Positions 1 to 7,616 of a stretch of DNA of 26,728 nt are shown here, one piece after another. The notes under the pieces were generated by a model. The model was not told where the DNA came from, made no database searches, and saw only the letters and a list, made by a program, of their open reading frames with translations. The position numbers and the translations under genes are program-made. This DNA comes from an uncultured Clostridia bacterium (GTDB lineage Bacteria > Bacillota > Clostridia > Oscillospirales > CAG-382): assembly GCA_947305675.1 (NCBI GenBank), contig CAMZED010000007.1:1-26728 (forward strand), in the 5' to 3' direction. Each line of letters begins with the position of its first letter. Positions within the stretch are counted from its first letter, which is position 1.

Positions 1-402
1 GACCGCGTCGAGCATCGGAAGGACGCGCGTCTTTTTGAATGTGTTGTATATGATCAGCGCGATAAATCCGCCGATAATTCCGCCGTAGATCGCCAGCCCG
101 CCGTTGCGGATGTTGATCACCGTCAAAAAGTCGGTTTGTCCGTAATAATCCCAGCGCGTAAAGACATAAGCCGCTCTTGCGCCGATAATTGCCATCGGCA
201 GTGCGAGTAGCGCCACGCTGAAGATATTGTCTCCGGGGATATTCTCTTTTTTCGTTGCGAGCCGGTAGAAAAGCAGGATCGCACGGTTCATGCCGAACGC
301 AATGATGATCCCGTACCATTGGATCTTTATTCCGAATAGAGTAAAAGCTGTGGGATCGATCTCAAACCACCAATCTAATCCCGGGAAGCCGATCTTGTTC
401 AT
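1..402 (-). CDS. lgt: Prolipoprotein diacylglyceryl transferase (partial, N-terminal 134 codons)
   Basis: Lgt is the integral membrane enzyme that moves the diacylglyceryl group of phosphatidylglycerol onto the lipobox cysteine of prolipoproteins. The ATG at 400-402 opens a frame that runs off the left edge, so the 3' part, including the family's GRxGNFxN signature, is not in view. The visible part has the family pattern: an IQWYGIIIAFG membrane segment near residues 27-37, GARAAYV near residue 75, and a GGLAIYGGIIGG segment near residue 105. An AGAGG ribosome binding site lies just upstream, inside the end of the preceding M16 gene; only 3 bases separate the two genes. The window encodes several lipoproteins that would be substrates. 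Family assignment is firm; completeness cannot be judged. Confidence 0.93.
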   Translation of the reverse strand, partial: MNKIGFPGLDWWFEIDPTAFTLFGIKIQWYGIIIAFGMNRAILLFYRLATKKENIPGDNIFSVALLALPMAIIGARAAYVFTRWDYYGQTDFLTVINIRNGGLAIYGGIIGGFIALIIYNTFKKTRVLPMLDAV

Positions 403-405
403 AAT

Positions 406-1701
406 TCATCCTCTTTCGTCTGTTGTCGGGGTAATAACGCTTATTGCACGCGCGGCGGTCGAAGCCGTCGAGCGGAACGTTTCGCAAATATAATCGTAGT
501 CAAGAGCTTTGAGTGCTTCGATACAGTCGAACTCGTCGTATCCGTCGAACACGTCCGCCGCATAAGCGGCAGTCAGATCCTCGGCGATATCGAACAGCGC
601 GAGGCTGTCGGCGTAGGTCGCTTTTTTCTCGCGGGCGAATTCCTCTTTGCCGAAAAGAGTTTTGCGGCGGGATTCGAGTTCCTCGGTTATCATTTCGGCT
701 ATAAGTCCGGGATCGTCCCCCGCACCCGAAAAAGTCATAAAAGCGGTTCCGCGGGTTTGGGTGAATCCGGCGTAAAACCGCTCGTTCAAAACGCCTTTTT
801 CATAGTTTTTGCAATAAAAATCGCTGCTTCTGCCGAAAACGAGCGTCAGCGCTATCCGCATTGCATATCCGCGCTTCATCGCTTCGATATCGTCTTTTCC
901 GGACGGAACGCATTTGAACCCGACGGAATAAAGGTTCGTCGCCGCCGGAGCCTGCTCGGTCACGGTTTGCCTTACGACGGTCTCGGGTTCGTCGGGGAAC
1001 AGAGTCGTCGGGCGAAACGCGGCTGAAGAAGCCAGGAAAAACTCGTCAGCCGCTGCGACAATCAGATCTTTATCGATCTTTCCGCAAACCGCGAGCGAAA
1101 GGTTTTCCGGGACGTAAAAATCTTTAAAAGCCTGCATAAGCACCGGCTTCGTTATTTGTTTTATCCCCTCGGCTGTGCCGGATATCTTTTTTGTTATCGG
1201 GTGGGAACGGTAAAGCGCGTTCATCAGATTGTGGGATAAGTTCGCCGAAGGGGTGTCGTCATACATCGATATCTCGCGGGCGATTATCCTGCGCTCGCGG
1301 TCGACCGATCTTTTTGTGAAGTGCGCGCCCGATACCGCGCTTAACAGCACGCGAAGGTTTTCGTTAAAATTATCGCTGCAGGAGAAGAAATAGCAGGTGT
1401 TCTCGAATGAAGTATAAGCGTTTGCGCTCCCGCCGAATTTCTCGAAATCGAGGAAAGAATCGTGTCCGTCGCGGGCTTCGAACATCTTGTGTTCCAAAAA
1501 ATGAGCCGTTCCGGGCGGAAGCGATCTTTTTACGCCGCCCGACGAGTAATCCAGGTCGGCGGCGCCGAAGTTGCAGCAGACAAAAGCGTATTTTGTCGGC
1601 AGATCTTTTGGAATCACCGTCAGGTTCAAACCGCTTTTATGCTTTAAAAAATAATATTTTTCGTTTAACGCAGTGTTTTCTTTTGTTATAAAAAGGTCCA
1701 A
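406..1701 (-). CDS. M16 family zinc metallopeptidase (YmfH-like, catalytic partner)
   Basis: This 431-residue protein is of normal length for the single-unit M16 peptidases of Firmicutes (YmfH/PqqL-like). The inverted zinc motif HxxEH is present as HFLEH (H67, E70, H71) and a likely third ligand, E143, lies in REISMYDD. No signal peptide is visible, so it is probably cytoplasmic. M16 proteins of this class usually act as a pair of one catalytic and one non-catalytic subunit; the partner is the gene ending at 1987. The start is TTG at 1699-1701, chosen because AGAGG lies 6 bases upstream and no in-frame ATG is nearby. A 273-bp MITE-like element ends only a few bases upstream of this ribosome binding site. 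The substrate is unknown; YmfF/YmfH-type proteins have been linked to peptide processing. Confidence 0.9.
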   Translation of the reverse strand: MDLFITKENTALNEKYYFLKHKSGLNLTVIPKDLPTKYAFVCCNFGAADLDYSSGGVKRSLPPGTAHFLEHKMFEARDGHDSFLDFEKFGGSANAYTSFENTCYFFSCSDNFNENLRVLLSAVSGAHFTKRSVDRERRIIAREISMYDDTPSANLSHNLMNALYRSHPITKKISGTAEGIKQITKPVLMQAFKDFYVPENLSLAVCGKIDKDLIVAAADEFFLASSAAFRPTTLFPDEPETVVRQTVTEQAPAATNLYSVGFKCVPSGKDDIEAMKRGYAMRIALTLVFGRSSDFYCKNYEKGVLNERFYAGFTQTRGTAFMTFSGAGDDPGLIAEMITEELESRRKTLFGKEEFAREKKATYADSLALFDIAEDLTAAYAADVFDGYDEFDCIEALKALDYDYICETFRSTASTAARAISVITPTTDERG

Positions 1702-1719
1702 TTTTGTCCTCTTGGTATA

Positions 1720-1737
1720 GGGTAACGAGAGCTATCC
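1720..1737 (+). repeat. Left terminal inverted repeat of the MITE-like element
   Basis: The sequence is GGGTAACGAGAGCTATCC, preceded by TA. It pairs with 1975-1992 with a single mismatch (G versus A at position 12 of the repeat). It ends about 7 bases upstream of the ribosome binding site of the TTG-started M16 gene. Confidence 0.78.
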
Positions 1738-1974
1738 GAAGCACGTTTTCGGGCGGCGTCTTGCCGCCCCCTGCATTGTTAAAGCCCTTGGCGGTACGGC
1801 AGTAGCGCCTGCGGGCTTTGCCTCGCAGGAACGACAATCCGATCTCCCGAAAATCCACAGGACTCAAACGGATGATATTTCGAGATATTTTCGGTGCGGA
1901 GGAAGTGGGAATACGCCCGTATTCCAATGACGACAAGCCGAAAAGAGCCGGAATAGCGCCGTTTGAGCGGGTTA

Positions 1975-1992
1975 GGATAGTTCTCGTTACCC
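1975..1992 (-). repeat. Right terminal inverted repeat of the MITE-like element
   Basis: Read on the minus strand it is GGGTAACGAGAACTATCC, followed on the plus strand by TA. The TAA inside GGGTAAC (1987-1989) is the stop codon of the upstream M16 gene, so the element supplies that gene's present 3' end. Confidence 0.78.
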
Positions 1993-3270
1993 TAAAGTAT
2001 AAATAAGTTCAAGCTTGAATCTCTGCGCGAGCGCCGAAACGTCCCCGCGCGTGACCGATTCGATAGCGTTTATGTTTTTTTCTATCGATCCGAAAGTGTC
2101 TTCCGTGCCCAAAAGCGCCTGCCCGAGCATATATCCGGTAAGCGAAGCAAGCCCGGAACCCATGGTTTTCAGACTGCGTATCACCGATTTCTTCGCCTGA
2201 TCGAGTTCCCCGTCGCTGAAATCGCCGCGGCGCATCGCGTCGGTCTCTTTTATTATCGCGTCAGCCGCCTGCCCGGCGGAATCTCTTTCAACTGCGCTCA
2301 CCACGAAAAACAGATTTTTTCTCCCCGACGGATATGAGGAACAGTAGTAGCAAAGCCCCTTTTTTTCGCGCACGTTCATAAAAAGTTTGCTGGTCGAAGA
2401 ACCGCCGTAAATCTCGTCGAACACCGAAAGCACGGCTCGGTCGTAAATATTTGCCGGCAGTCCGCATTCAAAGCCGAGCACAAGAATGCGCTCTTCCATA
2501 TCAAGCCGTTCGTCGATCTTTTTAAGCCCGCCGAACCTGTGTGTTACCGGCGGCACGGGTTTGCCCGTACGCGGGGAAAACCGAAGGTGGTCGTTTACGC
2601 ACTGCCGCAGATATTCTTCGTTCGCACTGCCGGCATATGTGATGATCACCGGCAGTTCATTTACGCATTTGTCATAATAACGCCTTAAATCGGCGCCGGT
2701 AAGCTTTTCCACCGCTTCGGCGCTGCCCGCCGCGTCGACCGAAAAAGGTTCGTCGGGACATAGCAGTTCCTTTGCACGTTTTACGGCGTACGCCTGTTTG
2801 TTCTCGATGATCGAGTTGATCTCGTTTATAAGGTTGACTTTTTCGCTTTCAACTGCGCTTTGCGGAAAGTTCCCGTCTTTGTCGAGCAGGGGAGAGAATA
2901 TCGCTTCCCCCAACAAAGCGGTCGCTTTATAAAGCAGTTTTTCGCCGTCGAGAGTATATTCGTCGGCAATACACGAAAGCTCCAGAGTGACCAAAAGCAG
3001 TTCGCCGCGGCGCTGCACATAGGAATCCAGTCCGAGCGCGTAAAGTTCGTCCTTGGCGGTCGAAAAATCCCGCATCGTCTTATATCCCGCGGTGGCGAGC
3101 GAAAGCATATTGGTAAGCAGCGAATAACCCGAGGCGGTCTCTTTGTCCAGCGGAGAGACAAACGATACCGTCATAAGCGAAGATTTGAAATCTTCGGTGC
3201 GGCAATACGAAAGTCTTACGCCTTCGGCTATTTGAATATCGCGGAAACCGGGAAGTTTTTCAAAACTCAT
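1987..3270 (-). CDS. M16 family peptidase-like protein (YmfF-like, non-catalytic partner)
   Basis: This 427-residue M16-fold protein lacks the HxxEH zinc motif. The corresponding N-terminal region reads SGYSLLTNMLSLATAGY, so it is probably the structural partner of the catalytic M16 protein encoded next. The C-terminal half has the usual M16 pattern (GGSSTSKLFMNVREKKGLCYY). The start is ATG at 3268-3270, which overlaps the TAA of nagB by one base; a longer frame to 3345 exists but lies inside nagB and has no ribosome binding site. A 7-bp hairpin (3279-3294) sits just upstream of the ATG. The last residues (YTLG) and the stop are encoded across the border of the MITE-like element, so the native C-terminus may have been different. 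Confidence 0.87.
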   Translation of the reverse strand: MSFEKLPGFRDIQIAEGVRLSYCRTEDFKSSLMTVSFVSPLDKETASGYSLLTNMLSLATAGYKTMRDFSTAKDELYALGLDSYVQRRGELLLVTLELSCIADEYTLDGEKLLYKATALLGEAIFSPLLDKDGNFPQSAVESEKVNLINEINSIIENKQAYAVKRAKELLCPDEPFSVDAAGSAEAVEKLTGADLRRYYDKCVNELPVIITYAGSANEEYLRQCVNDHLRFSPRTGKPVPPVTHRFGGLKKIDERLDMEERILVLGFECGLPANIYDRAVLSVFDEIYGGSSTSKLFMNVREKKGLCYYCSSYPSGRKNLFFVVSAVERDSAGQAADAIIKETDAMRRGDFSDGELDQAKKSVIRSLKTMGSGLASLTGYMLGQALLGTEDTFGSIEKNINAIESVTRGDVSALAQRFKLELIYTLG

Positions 3271-4034
3271 TATATAAGCGCCGAACTTTCGGCGTCCAGA
3301 TAAAGTTTTGCGTTGCCGTGCAGACGCAAAGCCGTGGCGGGGCATTTTTCGCCTATCGCGCCGTAAACCGTGTTCTTCACCGCCTGCGCTTTTGTCTTTG
3401 CCGGGACGATGCAGAAAACCGCTTCCGGAGCGACAAGCGTGGGAACCGTAAGCGTAAGCGCGTATTTCGGCACGCTGTCGATCGATTCAAAACACCCGTC
3501 GTTAACCTGCTGCTGACGGCAAACTTCGTCCAGCGACACGACTTTTACGGTTTTTTTGTCGTTGAAATCGGCGACGTGCGGATCATTGAACGCTATATGC
3601 CCGTTTTCGCCGATCCACATCACAATAATATCGCACTTGTGCGAATTAAGCAGATCCGAATACCGCGCGCATTCTTTTTCGGGATCGTCCGCGGTGCTGT
3701 CGATAAGGTTGACGGTTTTAAAAGGAACGCGGTCGAAAATCGCGTTTTTCAAAAAGTTGCCGAACCCCTGCGGAGCGTCCGCTTCAAGCCCGATATATTC
3801 GTCCATATGGAACGCGTTTATGCGGCCCCATTCGATCTCGCCGTGCGTTATAAGCGAGGACAGCACGTCATTCTGGCTCGGCGCGGCGGCGAATATCATA
3901 TTTATCTCGTCTTTTTCGCAAAGCTGCCTTTTTATCTCGTCGGCTATGTCGCGCGCGGCATAGACACCCATTTCCGCCCGTGTTTCGAAAGAATAACATC
4001 TTAATTTGTCGGATTCGGTATATTTTATATTCAT
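3270..4034 (-). CDS. nagB: Glucosamine-6-phosphate deaminase family protein (NagB-like, ENGHIAFNDP clade)
   Basis: The product (254 residues) belongs to the NagB/6-phosphogluconolactonase fold. Classical NagB converts glucosamine-6-phosphate to fructose-6-phosphate and ammonia. The catalytic MDEY motif (FHMDEY) is present. The GxDGHIAFNEP loop of E. coli NagB is here GENGHIAFNDP, so the Asp before Gly-His is Asn and the Glu is Asp. A CRQQQVNDGCF segment follows, as I recall from a separate clade of annotated deaminases. It sits 6 bases after nagA, which supports an amino-sugar-phosphate substrate. The ATG at 4032-4034 is preferred over the TTG at 4040 because AAAGGTGA is at proper distance from it and abuts the TTG. 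The exact substrate (glucosamine- or galactosamine-6-phosphate) is open. Confidence 0.86.
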   Translation of the reverse strand: MNIKYTESDKLRCYSFETRAEMGVYAARDIADEIKRQLCEKDEINMIFAAAPSQNDVLSSLITHGEIEWGRINAFHMDEYIGLEADAPQGFGNFLKNAIFDRVPFKTVNLIDSTADDPEKECARYSDLLNSHKCDIIVMWIGENGHIAFNDPHVADFNDKKTVKVVSLDEVCRQQQVNDGCFESIDSVPKYALTLTVPTLVAPEAVFCIVPAKTKAQAVKNTVYGAIGEKCPATALRLHGNAKLYLDAESSALI

Positions 4035-4040
4035 AACCAA

Positions 4041-5186
4041 TCACCTTTCATAAATCGTTTTTCCGCCGCTTATTACGGTAAAAACGTTTATTTCGCCGTC
4101 GAACACCGTAAAATCGGCGCGTTTGCCGGGAACGATCTCGCCCCGGTCGGGAATGCCGATTATATCCGCCGGAGTTTTTGTTATCATCCTCACCGCCTGT
4201 TCGAGCGAAGCGCCCGCGGCGACTGCGTTCCGCACCAGTCTGTCGGCTGTGGCGATACTGCCGGCGAAAGCGTTTCCGCCCGGCATTTTCGCTACTCCGT
4301 CCTCGATATAAACTTCCTGCCCGTTTTCAAGCGACCCGAGCACGGTTTTGCCCTCCGTCTGCCCGGCGCCGCGCATCGCGTCGGTGATCAGCGCGCATTT
4401 CGAAACGCCTTTCGCGCGGAATACGTATCCGAGCATCGAAAGCGGAAGATGTTTTCCGTCGGCGATCACTTCAACGGTGAGGCTGTCGATCATATAACCC
4501 GCCTCGGTCATACCGGGATAGCGGTAACCGTTTATACGCTTAAGCGCGCTCATCCCGCTGTAAAAATGCGTAAGATGCCTATATCCGTGCTCGGAGGCTT
4601 CAAGCACCTGTTCGTAAAACGCGTCGGAATGGCCCATCGCCGCGCATATTCCGAGCGATCTTAACCTGTCGCCGAGTTCAAGCGCCCCATCAAGCTCCGG
4701 CGCGACCGACCACCGTGCGATCAGTCCTTTGCCGCGCTCGAGGATCTTGTTATAATGCTCGGGCTTCGGAACTGCAAGATATTTCGGATCCTGCGCGCCC
4801 GCCTGCGCCGGTGAAAAATAGGGACCTTCGAGGTGCATTCCGTAAAACATCCCGCCGAGAAGTTCATCTTTCTGAACCTCGCGCATTACTTCAAACGCGT
4901 TGAAAAGTTCCCCGTCGGGGCAGGTGAGCGTTGTGGGCAGCAGCGTCGCCGTCCCATGGGAAGCGTGCAGACGCGCCGCGCCGATAAACGCCTCGCGCGT
5001 GCCGTCCATAAAGTCGTGCCCGCCGCCGCCGTGAAGATGGATGTCTATAAATCCCGGAGCCACATAAAGCCCCTCACCGGGATCGCCTTCCTCCACCGCG
5101 GTGATAACGCCGTTTTCAAACACGGCTTTGCCGTTTACGATACCGCGCGGGGTAATTATCCTTCCGCGCAAAGAACCTTTATTCAT
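4041..5186 (-). CDS. nagA: N-acetylglucosamine-6-phosphate deacetylase
   Basis: NagA removes acetate from N-acetylglucosamine-6-phosphate in cytoplasmic amino-sugar and cell-wall recycling. At 381 residues it has normal length. Amidohydrolase metal motifs are visible in order: HLH followed by GGGGHDFMDG (H50, H52), HLEGPY (Glu ligand), AMGHSDA (His), LTHFYSG (His) and ITDAMRGAG (catalytic Asp). The retained HxH suggests a two-metal site of the Bacillus type rather than the single-zinc E. coli form. The ATG overlaps the end of ispF by 8 bases, and nagB follows, so the two amino-sugar genes are translated as a pair. Confidence 0.94.
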   Translation of the reverse strand: MNKGSLRGRIITPRGIVNGKAVFENGVITAVEEGDPGEGLYVAPGFIDIHLHGGGGHDFMDGTREAFIGAARLHASHGTATLLPTTLTCPDGELFNAFEVMREVQKDELLGGMFYGMHLEGPYFSPAQAGAQDPKYLAVPKPEHYNKILERGKGLIARWSVAPELDGALELGDRLRSLGICAAMGHSDAFYEQVLEASEHGYRHLTHFYSGMSALKRINGYRYPGMTEAGYMIDSLTVEVIADGKHLPLSMLGYVFRAKGVSKCALITDAMRGAGQTEGKTVLGSLENGQEVYIEDGVAKMPGGNAFAGSIATADRLVRNAVAAGASLEQAVRMITKTPADIIGIPDRGEIVPGKRADFTVFDGEINVFTVISGGKTIYER

Positions 5187-5652
5187 CGATCACCGCGACA
5201 GCCAGAGCGGCTATGCCTTCCTTTCTGCCGCTGAACCCCAAACCTTCCTCGGTGGTGGCTTTTACGCTCACCGAACCGATGCTTATATTAAGTGTGTCGG
5301 CAATATTGCGGCGCATCTGCTCGATGTGGGGTGCCAGCTTCGGCTCCTGAGCGATCACCGTGGCGTCTATGTTGTTTATGGTACAGCCCATGGTTTTAAG
5401 CAGTTTTCCTACTTCGAAAAGCAGTTTAAGCGAGCTTATTCCTTTATATTTGTCGTCGCTGTCGGGAAACCGTTTGCCGATATCGCCGAGCGCCGCTGCG
5501 CCGAGAAGCGCGTCGCACACCGAGTGCAAAAGCACGTCGGCGTCGGAATGCCCAAGCAATCCTTTCTCATATGGGACGTCCACTCCGCCGATTATCAGCC
5601 TGCGCCCCTCGACAAGACGGTGAACGTCGTATCCCTGACCCATTCTTATCAT
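5179..5652 (-). CDS. ispF: 2-C-methyl-D-erythritol 2,4-cyclodiphosphate synthase
   Basis: IspF cyclises CDP-methylerythritol 2-phosphate in the MEP pathway of isoprenoid synthesis. The 157-residue length is standard. Metal ligands are clear: D9 and H11 in GYDVH, and H43 after the GHSDADVLLH motif. The C-terminal KATTEEGLGFSGRKEGI signature is intact. The start codon overlaps the stop of ispD by 4 bases (ATGA), and the 3' end overlaps nagA by 8 bases. The ispD-ispF pairing is typical, and the product of IspD is two steps before the IspF substrate. Confidence 0.97.
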   Translation of the reverse strand: MIRMGQGYDVHRLVEGRRLIIGGVDVPYEKGLLGHSDADVLLHSVCDALLGAAALGDIGKRFPDSDDKYKGISSLKLLFEVGKLLKTMGCTINNIDATVIAQEPKLAPHIEQMRRNIADTLNISIGSVSVKATTEEGLGFSGRKEGIAALAVAVIDE

Positions 5653-6350
5653 TTTTTGTCCTGCTCCTTTATCAACCTTATCGCACGCGCGGTCAAAAGG
5701 TCGGATTTTGTGGTTAACTTAATGTTGTTCGGATCGCATTTAACGTAGTTTACCTTTGTCCCGGCGTTTTCAAGAAGCGCTGTCTCGTCGGTAAACTTCT
5801 TTTTCTGCGACGCGGCAAGCAGATAAGCCGGCAGATAAAGCCCGTATTTAAAGCATTGCGGCGTCTGGATCGAAAGAAGATGCCGGCGCTCGGGGGTATA
5901 GACAGTGTGATGTTCGTCGTCGACGAACTTTATCGTATCCGTAACCGGACAGCAAGCCGTCGAAGCGCCGGTCTCCGCGGCGCCATCTATGACCGAATCG
6001 ATTATCTCCGCGGTGACAAAAGGCCTTGCGCAATCGTGCACGCAGACAAGATCGCATTTTCCGCACGCCTTTATTCCCAAAAAAACCGATTCCGCCCTGC
6101 TGTTTCCGCCGTAGGCAAACAAAACGGGTTTCGAGGTCTTGCCTTCGCAAAGCGATTCGAGCGCACTCCGGTTATCCTCGGAACAAACCACCGTGATATC
6201 GCTCACGCGCGAACCCTCAAACGCCTCCAGAACGTATTCGAAAAGCGTTTTTTTACCCAGTTTTATCAGCGGTTTGCAAACGCCGCCCATCCGCCATCCG
6301 CTGCCGGCGGCGACAATTATGCCGCATATCCTGTCAGTCTTCGTAGTCAT
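5649..6350 (-). CDS. ispD: 2-C-methyl-D-erythritol 4-phosphate cytidylyltransferase
   Basis: IspD joins methylerythritol 4-phosphate to CTP in the MEP pathway. The 233-residue protein has the nucleotidyltransferase N-terminus IIVAAGSGWRMGG followed by KPLIKLG, and the VHDCARPFV motif with its metal-binding Asp. The family consensus PKQ is here CKPLIKLG, a variant common in Clostridia. Its 5' end overlaps the preceding oxidoreductase gamma gene by 17 bases, and its 3' end overlaps ispF by 4 bases, so all three are translationally close. Confidence 0.96.
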   Translation of the reverse strand: MTTKTDRICGIIVAAGSGWRMGGVCKPLIKLGKKTLFEYVLEAFEGSRVSDITVVCSEDNRSALESLCEGKTSKPVLFAYGGNSRAESVFLGIKACGKCDLVCVHDCARPFVTAEIIDSVIDGAAETGASTACCPVTDTIKFVDDEHHTVYTPERRHLLSIQTPQCFKYGLYLPAYLLAASQKKKFTDETALLENAGTKVNYVKCDPNNIKLTTKSDLLTARAIRLIKEQDKK

Positions 6351-6867
6351 ATCCTATCTGAAGCGCTTTGGCGTTTAATTCGCCAAGTTCGGGCTTGGAC
6401 TTCGGCGCGGAATTTTTTATGTGCCGTAAGAAATATTCGCGATCGAACAGCCCGGTCTTTTTTATAAGATATCCCAAAAGAATAACGTTTGCCAGTTTCG
6501 GGAACCCGGCTTCGTTCGCAAGGCGCGTCGCCGGGATGGAATAGGCGTTCACATCTCCGCGCTCGACTCCGGTATCGATCAGAGTGGAATCAAAGACGAC
6601 GGTGCCGCCGGGAACTACCTTGCCGACGAATTTCAAAAGCGAGGGTTTGTTCATTGCAATAAGTATATCGGGCGCGGTGACGAGCGGAGAACCTATCGGT
6701 TCGTCGTCGATATTGACCGAGCAGTTGCAGGTGCCGCCGCGCATTTCGGGCCCATAGGAGGGAAGCCAGCTTACCTGCTTGCCCTGCTGCATACCGGCAA
6801 GGACGAGCTGTTTCCCGGCGAAAAGAATACCCTGACCGCCGAATCCGGCAAGAAGAATTGCACTCAT
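6334..6867 (-). CDS. 2-oxoacid:ferredoxin oxidoreductase, gamma subunit
   Basis: This 177-residue protein is the gamma subunit (KorC/VorC/PorG family) of a thiamine-diphosphate and iron-sulfur dependent enzyme that oxidises a 2-oxoacid plus CoA to an acyl-CoA and reduces ferredoxin. The family glycine motif AGFGGQGI is at the N-terminus and SYGPEMRGG follows near residue 37. It overlaps the beta gene by 4 bases (ATGA). With the delta, alpha and beta genes upstream it completes a four-subunit enzyme. Sequence alone does not decide between branched-chain, 2-oxoglutarate and other substrates. Confidence 0.94.
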   Translation of the reverse strand: MSAILLAGFGGQGILFAGKQLVLAGMQQGKQVSWLPSYGPEMRGGTCNCSVNIDDEPIGSPLVTAPDILIAMNKPSLLKFVGKVVPGGTVVFDSTLIDTGVERGDVNAYSIPATRLANEAGFPKLANVILLGYLIKKTGLFDREYFLRHIKNSAPKSKPELGELNAKALQIGYDYED

Positions 6868-7616
6868 TTTGCCACGTCCTCCTTAGTAACATCTTTATAA
6901 ACGCCCAAAGGATAATGCGCCATCATATTTTCCCTTAACCATTCAATGGCTTTTTCGGGCGAAAGTCCCCAGTTGGTCGGGCAGGTGGAAAGCACCTCGA
7001 TTATCGAAAGACCGCGTTTTTCCTGCTGCATCATAAAGCCTTTTTTGATTGCTTTTTTGGCGTTGTTGACGTTCTTCACGCAGTCCACCGCTACCCGTTC
7101 GGCATAAGCCACGCCGTCAAGCGTACTTACCATCTCGCAAACTCTTATGGGGTTGCCCTGGATCTCGCGGATGCGTCCGTAAGGTGAAGTCGTCGTGACC
7201 TGACCGAGCAGCGTGGTCGGAGCCATCTGCCCGCCGGTCATACCGTAGATCGCGTTGTTGACGAATATTATGGTTATGTTTTCGCCTCTGGCACCGACGT
7301 GTACCGTTTCGGCGGTGCCGATGGCGGCAAGGTCACCGTCGCCCTGATAGGTGAACACGGTAAGATCGGGATTGGAACGTTTTACGCCGGTTGCAACGGC
7401 GGGCGCTCTTCCGTGAGGCGCCTCGATCATATCGCAGTTGAAATAATTATAAGCGAACACCGAACAGCCGACCGGAGCGATGCCGACGGTGGTGTTTTCG
7501 ACGCCGAGTTCATCGATGACTTCGGCGACAAGACGGTGTATTATCCCGTGGGTGCATCCGGGGCAGTAGTGGAATGGCACGTCGGTAAGCGCGTGCGGTT
7601 TTTGGAATACTGTCAT
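6864..7616 (-). CDS. 2-oxoacid:ferredoxin oxidoreductase, beta (thiamine diphosphate) subunit
   Basis: The 250-residue beta subunit carries the thiamine diphosphate/Mg site: GDGDLAAIG followed about 27 residues later by NNAIYGMTGGQ. The N-terminal CPGCTHG motif is typical of KorB/VorA proteins. It contains no ferredoxin domain; that is a separate gene upstream. It overlaps the alpha gene by 4 bases and the gamma gene by 4 bases. The beta and gamma genes are intact, so the only visible lesion in this operon is the in-frame stop in alpha. Confidence 0.95.
   Translation of the reverse strand: MTVFQKPHALTDVPFHYCPGCTHGIIHRLVAEVIDELGVENTTVGIAPVGCSVFAYNYFNCDMIEAPHGRAPAVATGVKRSNPDLTVFTYQGDGDLAAIGTAETVHVGARGENITIIFVNNAIYGMTGGQMAPTTLLGQVTTTSPYGRIREIQGNPIRVCEMVSTLDGVAYAERVAVDCVKNVNNAKKAIKKGFMMQQEKRGLSIIEVLSTCPTNWGLSPEKAIEWLRENMMAHYPLGVYKDVTKEDVAK

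Larger units (their letters stand above)
1720..1992. mobile_element. MITE-like non-coding element with 18-bp terminal inverted repeats and TA flanks
   Basis: This 273-bp element fills almost the whole gap between the two M16 genes. Its ends are GGGTAACGAGARCTATCC at 1720-1737 and the reverse complement at 1975-1992 (17 of 18 positions match). Both ends are bordered by TA (1718-1719 and 1993-1994), which fits a TA target-site duplication of the IS630/Tc1-mariner type. The interior holds several hairpins: GGGCGGC/GCCGCCC (1751-1769), AAAGCCC/GGGCTTT (1781-1819, with GGCG/CGCC inside), CCTGCG/CGCAGG (about 1808-1829) and GGAATACG/CGTATTCC (1908-1925). No convincing protein is encoded. It is therefore probably a miniature element moved in trans. 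No second copy was seen in the window. Confidence 0.75.

Noticed and set aside
1637..1936. 99-codon minus-strand frame across the MITE-like element
   Set aside because: It crosses the element border and overlaps the start of the M16 gene; composition is low in recognisable motifs. It is only useful for showing the pre-insertion frame.
3271..3345. Longer N-terminus of the M16 gene starting at 3345
   Set aside because: It lies inside nagB coding sequence, has no ribosome binding site and is not M16-like.
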